Shown piece after piece: positions 59,235 through 64,000 of a stretch of 64,000 nt of DNA. The translations under genes were made by a program, and so were the position numbers. Each line of letters opens with the position of its first letter. The first letter of the stretch is position 1. The notes below the pieces were generated by a model that saw only the letters and a program-made list of their open reading frames with translations, was not told where the DNA came from and made no database searches. The DNA comes from Microbacterium sp. zg-Y1090. Its GTDB lineage: Bacteria; Actinomycetota; Actinomycetes; Actinomycetales; Microbacteriaceae. The DNA lies in NCBI RefSeq assembly GCF_030246945.1, contig NZ_CP126742.1, forward strand, positions 1,116,001 through 1,180,000, written 5' to 3'.

Positions 59235-60155
59235 TCAGCCCTTGACGGCGCCGGCGGTGAGGCCGCCGACGATGTAGCGCTGCAGCGACAGGAACAGCGC
59301 CAGCACCGGGATCGAGGCGAGCACCGCACCGGCGGCGAACAGGCCCCAGTTCGATGACAGCTGGTTGGACACCCATTGGTACATGCCCACCGCCAGCGTC
59401 CACTGATCCTCGGAGACGAGCACGATCTTGGCGATGATGAAGTCGGCGAACGCGGAGATGAAGGCCAGCAGGGCGACCACGGCGAGGATCGGCGTCACCA
59501 GCGGGATGATCAGCTGCCAGAAGATCTGCGCGTGCGTGGCGCCGTCGATCTTCGCCGACTCGTCGATCTCCACCGGGATCGTGTTGAAGAACCCGTACAT
59601 GAGGAAGGTGTTCGTCCCCAGCGCGCCACCGAGGTACACGCAGATCAGCGCGATCTTGGAGTTGAGTCCGAGGGCGGGGATGACCTCGCCCAGGGTCAGC
59701 AGCATGAGGAAGATGGCCACGAACGCCAGGGCCTGCGGGAACATCTGCACGATGAGCAGCGTCGTCAGGCCGACGCGGCGGCCGCTGAAGCGGAAGCGCG
59801 AGAACGCGTAGGCGGCGGCGGCGCCCATGACCACCGCACCGACGGACGAGACGCCGGCGACGATCAGGGTGTTGCCCGCCCACGCCCAGTACTTCGTGTC
59901 GGCCAGCGCCATGTAGTTGGACAGGTCGAAGGCGCTGAACAGCGCGTTGGCCGCCGAGAGCGTGCCGCGGGGGTTCAGCGAGGCGGACAGCACGTACACC
60001 AGCGGGAAGCAGGCGTAGAAGATGATCGCCACGGCGACGATGTACTTCCAGCCGACCTCCGCGAGCCAGCGACGCCGTTGACCGGCGCGCCGCTGGTCGG
60101 CCTGGCGCTCGTCGGCGCGGGTGGGGGGAACAGCCTGCTCAGTCGTGGCGGACAT
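59235..60155 (-). CDS. Carbohydrate ABC transporter permease, MalG type
   Basis: A 306-residue inner-membrane permease with six helices and the EAA loop EIDESAKIDGATHAQIFWQLIIP. The final segment LQRYIVGGLTAGAVKG matches the typical MalG C-terminus that contacts the ATPase and binding protein. Its ATG overlaps the MalF-type stop by one base. No ATP-binding gene is present in this cluster, so a shared MsmK-type ATPase encoded elsewhere is likely. Confidence 0.93.
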   Translation of the reverse strand: MSATTEQAVPPTRADERQADQRRAGQRRRWLAEVGWKYIVAVAIIFYACFPLVYVLSASLNPRGTLSAANALFSAFDLSNYMALADTKYWAWAGNTLIVAGVSSVGAVVMGAAAAYAFSRFRFSGRRVGLTTLLIVQMFPQALAFVAIFLMLLTLGEVIPALGLNSKIALICVYLGGALGTNTFLMYGFFNTIPVEIDESAKIDGATHAQIFWQLIIPLVTPILAVVALLAFISAFADFIIAKIVLVSEDQWTLAVGMYQWVSNQLSSNWGLFAAGAVLASIPVLALFLSLQRYIVGGLTAGAVKG

Positions 60156-61789
60156 CACTGGTACTCCTCGAGCTTGCGGGTCTGTCGGAAGGCGAGGGCG
60201 GAGATCGCGCCGACGATGATGAAGATGATGATCGACAGGGCACTGGCCAGGCCGTAATCGGCCGCGCCGCCCGAGATGCCGGCGATGTCGTAGATCGCCG
60301 AGATGAGGATGTCCGTCGATCCGAGCGCGTACGGCGCACCCGGTATGGCCGGTCCGCCGTTGTTGAACATGTAGATGATCGTGAAGTTGTTGAAGCTGAA
60401 CGCGAAGGAAGAGATCAGCAGCGGCGCCGTGGAGACCAGCAGCAGCGGCAGCACGATGGAGCGGAACTGCCGGAACCGGCCGGCGCCGTCCAGCGACGCA
60501 GCCTCCAGCGTGTCGGCGGGAAGCGCCTGCAGCGCGCCCGTGCACACCAGGAACCAGTACGGGTAGCTGAGCCACAGGTTCACCCACAGCACCGCCAGTC
60601 GCGCCAGCCACGGGTCGCCGAGCCAGTTAATCTCGGCGCCGAAGAAGAACAGGTCGTTGATCACGCCGAACTCGGCGTTGAACATGCCGCGGAACAGCAG
60701 CGCCGACATGAATGCCGGGAAGGCGTACGGGAGGATGAACAGCGTCCGCAGCCACTTCCGGCCGCGCACGCGCGGATCGTTGAAGATCAGGGCGAACAGC
60801 AACCCGACCCCGAAGCTCAGCACCACGGAGAGGATGGCGAAGGCGAACGTCCAGCCGGCGACCATCAGCAGCGGCTGCACCAGCCTCGGCTCGGTGAACA
60901 GGCGCACGAAGTTGTCGAAGCCGACGTTGACGTACCAGCCGGTGGTGAGCGCGGTGCCGTCATCGGCGACGAAACTGCCGCGGTCGTTCGCGGAGTACAC
61001 CGTGCCGCTGGTGGTGTCGGTGATGGTCTGGGCGTCCTCGTCCCACACGAGGGTCGATTCGTAGACCGCGCCGGTGGTGCCCTCACGGGTGCGGATGGAC
61101 CCGTCGTTCGGGTCATCCGACACGGGCACGCGCAGGCTCTGCACCGTCTTCTGCAGCGCCTGGTCGGTGAGCAGCTCGGCGCGCGGGACGACGTTCCAGC
61201 CCGGCACCTCGGTGGCGTTGCCGGCCGCGCCGATGACGGCGTCGTCGACCTCGCTCAGCGGCTCGTCGGCATCGCCTGCGAAAACGTCACCGTCGTCGAC
61301 GATCGCGAAGCCGTACTCACCGCCGCGCTCGATGATGGTCAGCGGGAAGGTGGGGGAGCCGTCCACGCGGCGCTCGCCCTGGATCAGGGCGGCGTTCACG
61401 GCCTGCTCCTGCGAGCCGATGTGACCGCTGCCGTAGTTGGTGAACGCGATGTAGGCGGTGTACACGAAGATGAACACCTGGAACAGCAGCAGGAAGATCA
61501 GGCCGGGCAGCAGGTACTTCAGCGGCAGCGCGCGCTTGGTGAAGTAGACCACGTTCGCGGCGACCAGCAGCAGGATCGACACCGACAGCACCAGCCACGA
61601 CTCCGCGCGCACGGCGCTGATCGCGGCCATGATGCCGAAGGCGTTGACCACCGCCATCAGCAGGAGCTTGACGACGAATCCCCAGCCGATGCCGCGCCAG
61701 TTGCGCGCGTGCGACTCGCCTCGGGGGGTCAGGGAGGGGGAGGACAGCTGCGGCGCTGGTGCGGCGGCTTTTTCCTGCGGGACCGACAT
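60155..61789 (-). CDS. Carbohydrate ABC transporter permease, MalF type, with large extracytoplasmic insert
   Basis: A 544-residue permease. After three N-terminal helices an insert of about 150 residues (from NYGSGHIGSQEQAVNAALIQ to the GWYVNVGFDNFVRLFTEP segment) matches the P2 loop of MalF, which contacts the binding protein. The EAA loop LEAASLDGAGRFRQFRSIVLP lies near the C-terminus. I chose the ATG at 61789 with AGGAGAAGC upstream. Maltose-type substrate preference is inferred from the loop; a galacto-oligosaccharide is suggested by the neighbouring beta-galactosidase. Confidence 0.92.
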   Translation of the reverse strand: MSVPQEKAAAPAPQLSSPSLTPRGESHARNWRGIGWGFVVKLLLMAVVNAFGIMAAISAVRAESWLVLSVSILLLVAANVVYFTKRALPLKYLLPGLIFLLLFQVFIFVYTAYIAFTNYGSGHIGSQEQAVNAALIQGERRVDGSPTFPLTIIERGGEYGFAIVDDGDVFAGDADEPLSEVDDAVIGAAGNATEVPGWNVVPRAELLTDQALQKTVQSLRVPVSDDPNDGSIRTREGTTGAVYESTLVWDEDAQTITDTTSGTVYSANDRGSFVADDGTALTTGWYVNVGFDNFVRLFTEPRLVQPLLMVAGWTFAFAILSVVLSFGVGLLFALIFNDPRVRGRKWLRTLFILPYAFPAFMSALLFRGMFNAEFGVINDLFFFGAEINWLGDPWLARLAVLWVNLWLSYPYWFLVCTGALQALPADTLEAASLDGAGRFRQFRSIVLPLLLVSTAPLLISSFAFSFNNFTIIYMFNNGGPAIPGAPYALGSTDILISAIYDIAGISGGAADYGLASALSIIIFIIVGAISALAFRQTRKLEEYQ

Positions 61790-61830
61790 GTGCTTCTCCT
61801 GCATCGGGGACTCGCGGTGGCGAGAGGGGT

Positions 61831-61862
61831 GCGGGGCGGGAGACGTGAGCCTCCCGCCCCGC
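61831..61862 (-). promoter_or_regulatory. Intercistronic hairpin between binding protein and MalF-type gene
   Basis: Twelve-base perfect G/C arms (61831-61842 and 61851-61862) with an 8-base loop lie just after the binding-protein stop. It has no T-tract, so it probably protects the upstream binding-protein mRNA or lowers read-through, giving excess binding protein over permease. Confidence 0.6.
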
Positions 61863-61868
61863 GGGGTG

Positions 61869-63101
61869 TCAGCCGATGGCTGCTTCGACGTCAGCGACCA
61901 TCTGGTTCCACGTCGACACGGGGTCGGCGCCACCGATGATCTGAACCTGTGCGGCGTTCCACAGATCCCAGACCGAACCCATCTCGGGGATGGACGGCAT
62001 GGGGACGCCGTTCTGCGACGAGGCGACGAAACCACCGATGATCGGGTCGCTCGAGACCTCCTCGGCCAGCTCGCTCCACGCCGGGATGCGCGGGTCGGCC
62101 TCGTACAGGGCCTTCTGCGCCTCGGGGGTGGCGAGGTAGTTCGTCAGGAACTCCTGGGCCAGCAGCGCGTTCTCGCTCTGCGAGCTGAGGTAGAAGCCCT
62201 GCACGCCCACGAACGGAGCGGCGGTCTCGCCACCGGCGGACGGGATCGGGTTGACCGTGACGTTGACGCCATCGGCGGTCAGCGCCTCGATCGCCCACGG
62301 GCCCTGAACGGTGTACGCGGCCTGGCCGGACGCGAACAGCTCGTTGTTGGTGTCGTAGTCGATCGTGGTGGAGATGATGCCGGTGCCGTTGGCGCCGTTG
62401 GCGCCGAGCCACGTGGCGAACGCCTCACCGGGCGCGCCGCCCATGCCGACCTCGGTGGTGTACGAGCCGGTGTCGTCCTGCAGGAAGACGGGGGCGCCGA
62501 ACGAGGTCTGGAAGCCGTACATCGTGTAGGCGTCACCGGTCTGGCCGGCGGTGTTGATGACGATCGGGCGCTCCGCGCCGGCCGCCTGCGCGGCGGCGAC
62601 CATGTCGTCCCACGTGGCCGGAGCCTCTTCGCCGACCAGGTCGGTGTTCTGGATGAGCGCGATCGTCTCGAGCGAGTAGGGCAGGGCGTACAGCTGGCCC
62701 TCGTAGGTCATCGCGTCGATGGCGACCTGCTCGAACGAGTCGGCCTTGTCGCCCAGGTCGACGGTGTCCACGACGCCGGCGGCCACGAGGGCGCCCAGCC
62801 AGTCGTGTGCGCCGATCGTGATGTCCGGGCCCTCGCCTGTCGGAACCTGCGCGATGAAGTCGGCGCGGATGTCCTCGAAGTTCTTCTGGACCAGTTCGAT
62901 CTTGGCGCCGGTCTCCTCCTCGAAGGCCGCTGCGGCGGCTTCGATGGCAGGCTCACGGTTCTCGTCGGTCCAGACGGTCAGGACTGCACCCGAACCGTCG
63001 GTGGTCTCGTCGGCCTCCTCCGTGGAGCCGCCGCCGGCGCAGCCGGCGAGCAGGACGGCGGTCGACGCGATCGCGACGACTCCGATTCCCAACTTGCGCA
63101 T
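61869..63101 (-). CDS. Sugar-binding lipoprotein, maltose/maltodextrin type (SBP family 1)
   Basis: A 410-residue lipoprotein with lipobox LLAGC after a short signal peptide. Fold markers: VLTVWTDENREPAIEAAAAA, VPTGEGPDITIGAHDWLGAL, QLYALPYSLETIALIQN, QAAYTVQGPWAIEAL and the C-terminal PSIPEMGSVWDLWNAAQVQI, as in MalE. GGAAGGAAAATCC precedes the ATG. It sits downstream of the beta-galactosidase on the same strand. Confidence 0.93.
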   Translation of the reverse strand: MRKLGIGVVAIASTAVLLAGCAGGGSTEEADETTDGSGAVLTVWTDENREPAIEAAAAAFEEETGAKIELVQKNFEDIRADFIAQVPTGEGPDITIGAHDWLGALVAAGVVDTVDLGDKADSFEQVAIDAMTYEGQLYALPYSLETIALIQNTDLVGEEAPATWDDMVAAAQAAGAERPIVINTAGQTGDAYTMYGFQTSFGAPVFLQDDTGSYTTEVGMGGAPGEAFATWLGANGANGTGIISTTIDYDTNNELFASGQAAYTVQGPWAIEALTADGVNVTVNPIPSAGGETAAPFVGVQGFYLSSQSENALLAQEFLTNYLATPEAQKALYEADPRIPAWSELAEEVSSDPIIGGFVASSQNGVPMPSIPEMGSVWDLWNAAQVQIIGGADPVSTWNQMVADVEAAIG

Positions 63102-63125
63102 GGATTTTCCTTCCGTGGGTGGTCG

Positions 63126-63148
63126 ATCCTGGCTGGCCTCAGCTGAGG
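63126..63148 (-). promoter_or_regulatory. Candidate promoter and dyad upstream of the sugar-binding protein
   Basis: CAGGAT on the minus strand (63126-63131) could be a -10 box giving a leader of about 18 bases. The perfect 12-base palindrome CCTCAGCTGAGG (63137-63148) lies in the spacer, where a repressor could bind. Both are weak alone. Confidence 0.35.
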
Positions 63149-63206
63149 TCGCGCCGTTACGACCGGTGGTGGGTGTTGGGCCGGGTGGCCGCAACGGGTA
63201 CATCTC

Positions 63207-64000
63207 TCAGTGCGGAGTGTGCTGTGCCTCTGTGCGGATGACGACAACGCCGCCACCCGCTAGTTCCAGCATGCCCCCGATCTCGCGCCGCGTCAGGAGG
63301 TCGACCCCATCTGCGGGCAGGGAAACGGGTTCGGCGCCGTGGTTGACGGCAACGGTGTATTCGGCGCTCTCGCTGCGACGCCGAACGATCTCGACACCTG
63401 CAGGCAGGTCTGCGGGGGTGACGCCCGCATCGGCGTACACCGCGGTCATGATAGCGGCCAGACCGGCGGCGTCGGGGCGGGTGCTGACGTACCAGCCCAC
63501 GCCCTGTCCGTGCGGGTGGCGGGTGACGGCGGGGGCGCCGGCGGCGGGACCCTCGAGGTAGGTCGCCCGCACCTCGGCTCCCGACAGTGTCAGGTCTTCC
63601 TGCCAGACATCTGCGGCGAGGGTGGCGCCGTCGAATTCGATCGCTGCCGTGGCGCCCTCGCGCAACGGCAGGTGCTCCTCCACGCGCAGGCCGAGCGCCG
63701 GCTCGAGGGGGGCGGCGAAGCCGCCGGTGTGGACGGCGTCGTGCTCGTCGACGACGGCGGAGAAGAACGAGACCAGCAGTGTGCCGCCGGCCTCGACGTA
63801 CCGGTTGAGGTTGTCGGCGTCGGAGCGGCTCAGCATGTACTGCGCCGGGGCGATGACGAGCTTGTACCCGGAGAGGTCCTGGCCGGGGAGGGCGAAGTCG
63901 ACGGTGATCCCGTCGCGCCACAGCCGCTCGTAATACGCGCGGATGCGCTCATCGTGGCCGACGTCCTCCGAAGGACGCCATTCGAGGTCCTGGGCCCAGA
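63207..64000 (-). CDS. Beta-galactosidase (GH42), C-terminal part, truncated by window edge
   Basis: The last 264 residues of a GH42 beta-galactosidase, open at the window edge. The segment reads from WAQDLEWRPSEDVGHDERIR through LSGYKLVIAPAQYMLSRSD and AGGTLLVSFFSAVVDEHDA, the trimerisation (amidotransferase-like) domain, to the C-terminal beta-domain (EYTVAVNHGAEPVSL). The catalytic glutamates lie outside the window. Together with the MalE/F/G-type importer it suggests uptake and intracellular hydrolysis of galactosides such as galacto-oligosaccharides. Confidence 0.88.
   Translation of the reverse strand, partial: WAQDLEWRPSEDVGHDERIRAYYERLWRDGITVDFALPGQDLSGYKLVIAPAQYMLSRSDADNLNRYVEAGGTLLVSFFSAVVDEHDAVHTGGFAAPLEPALGLRVEEHLPLREGATAAIEFDGATLAADVWQEDLTLSGAEVRATYLEGPAAGAPAVTRHPHGQGVGWYVSTRPDAAGLAAIMTAVYADAGVTPADLPAGVEIVRRRSESAEYTVAVNHGAEPVSLPADGVDLLTRREIGGMLELAGGGVVVIRTEAQHTPH

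Overview
This is a high-GC chromosomal segment from an actinobacterium, most likely family Microbacteriaceae and probably Microbacterium or a close relative. The evidence is coding GC3 bias, frequent GTG starts, many starts that look leaderless behind TANNNT -10 boxes, Microbacteriaceae-type small proteins (DUF7882, DUF4287, DUF3817), and HrpA, RsmI and Pmt homologues typical of the group. I see no rRNA, tRNA, CRISPR array, prophage or insertion sequence.

Layout. 0-5.3 kb: small metabolic and regulatory genes (cupin, DUF4287, SDR, DUF7882, a MarR regulator followed by a 35-bp palindrome and a DUF3817 membrane protein, DoxX, an LLM oxidoreductase), ending in a large palindromic repeat array. 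5.35-11.2 kb: a DUF1684 gene and a complete dipeptide/nickel-type ABC importer (lipoprotein, two permeases, two ATPases). 11.2-16.7 kb: mostly minus-strand housekeeping-like genes (RsmC-type methyltransferase, DUF4921, NYN-LOTUS protein, Gfo/Idh/MocA oxidoreductase). 16.8-22.8 kb: a pentose module with a LacI regulator, L-ribulose-5-phosphate 4-epimerase and a ChvE/MmsA/MmsB monosaccharide importer, with LacI-type operators at both promoters. 23.3-29.9 kb: O-acetylhomoserine sulfhydrylase, a quinone-oxidoreductase-like protein and HrpA. 58.4-64 kb: rsmI, then a maltose/oligosaccharide-type ABC importer downstream of a GH42 beta-galactosidase that runs off the window.

The centrepiece is 29.99-56.74 kb, sixteen co-directional minus-strand genes, mostly overlapping or within a few bases of each other, starting at a likely leaderless promoter. 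In transcription order: FHA protein, active Ser/Thr kinase, a 1981-residue membrane-anchored Ig/FN3 protein, MoxR ATPase, DUF58 protein, transglutaminase-like membrane protein without catalytic Cys, DUF5684-FHA protein, PP2C phosphatase, a second FHA protein, a predicted pseudokinase, a degenerate-FHA protein, an FHA-fused EccC/EssC ATPase, a WXG100 protein, a second ESX-like small protein, a lipase-like type VII effector, a lipoprotein and a hypothetical protein. The first part resembles the bifidobacterial kinase-FN3-AAA-DUF58-Tgm-PrpC (PFNA) cluster; the second part is a minimal type VII secretion locus without visible EccB, EccD, EccE or mycosin. My reading is a phospho-signalling-controlled T7SS that handles at least one lipase effector, possibly with the adjacent lipoprotein as immunity factor.

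Other signals that ordinary annotation would miss: four arrays of REP-like palindromes that supply stop codons to three genes, a heptamer (GGATGCC/GGCATCC) strongly over-represented on both strands, a G14-C30 homopolymer palindrome between sugar-transporter genes, and a 23-bp bidirectional leaderless promoter between pmt and rsmI.
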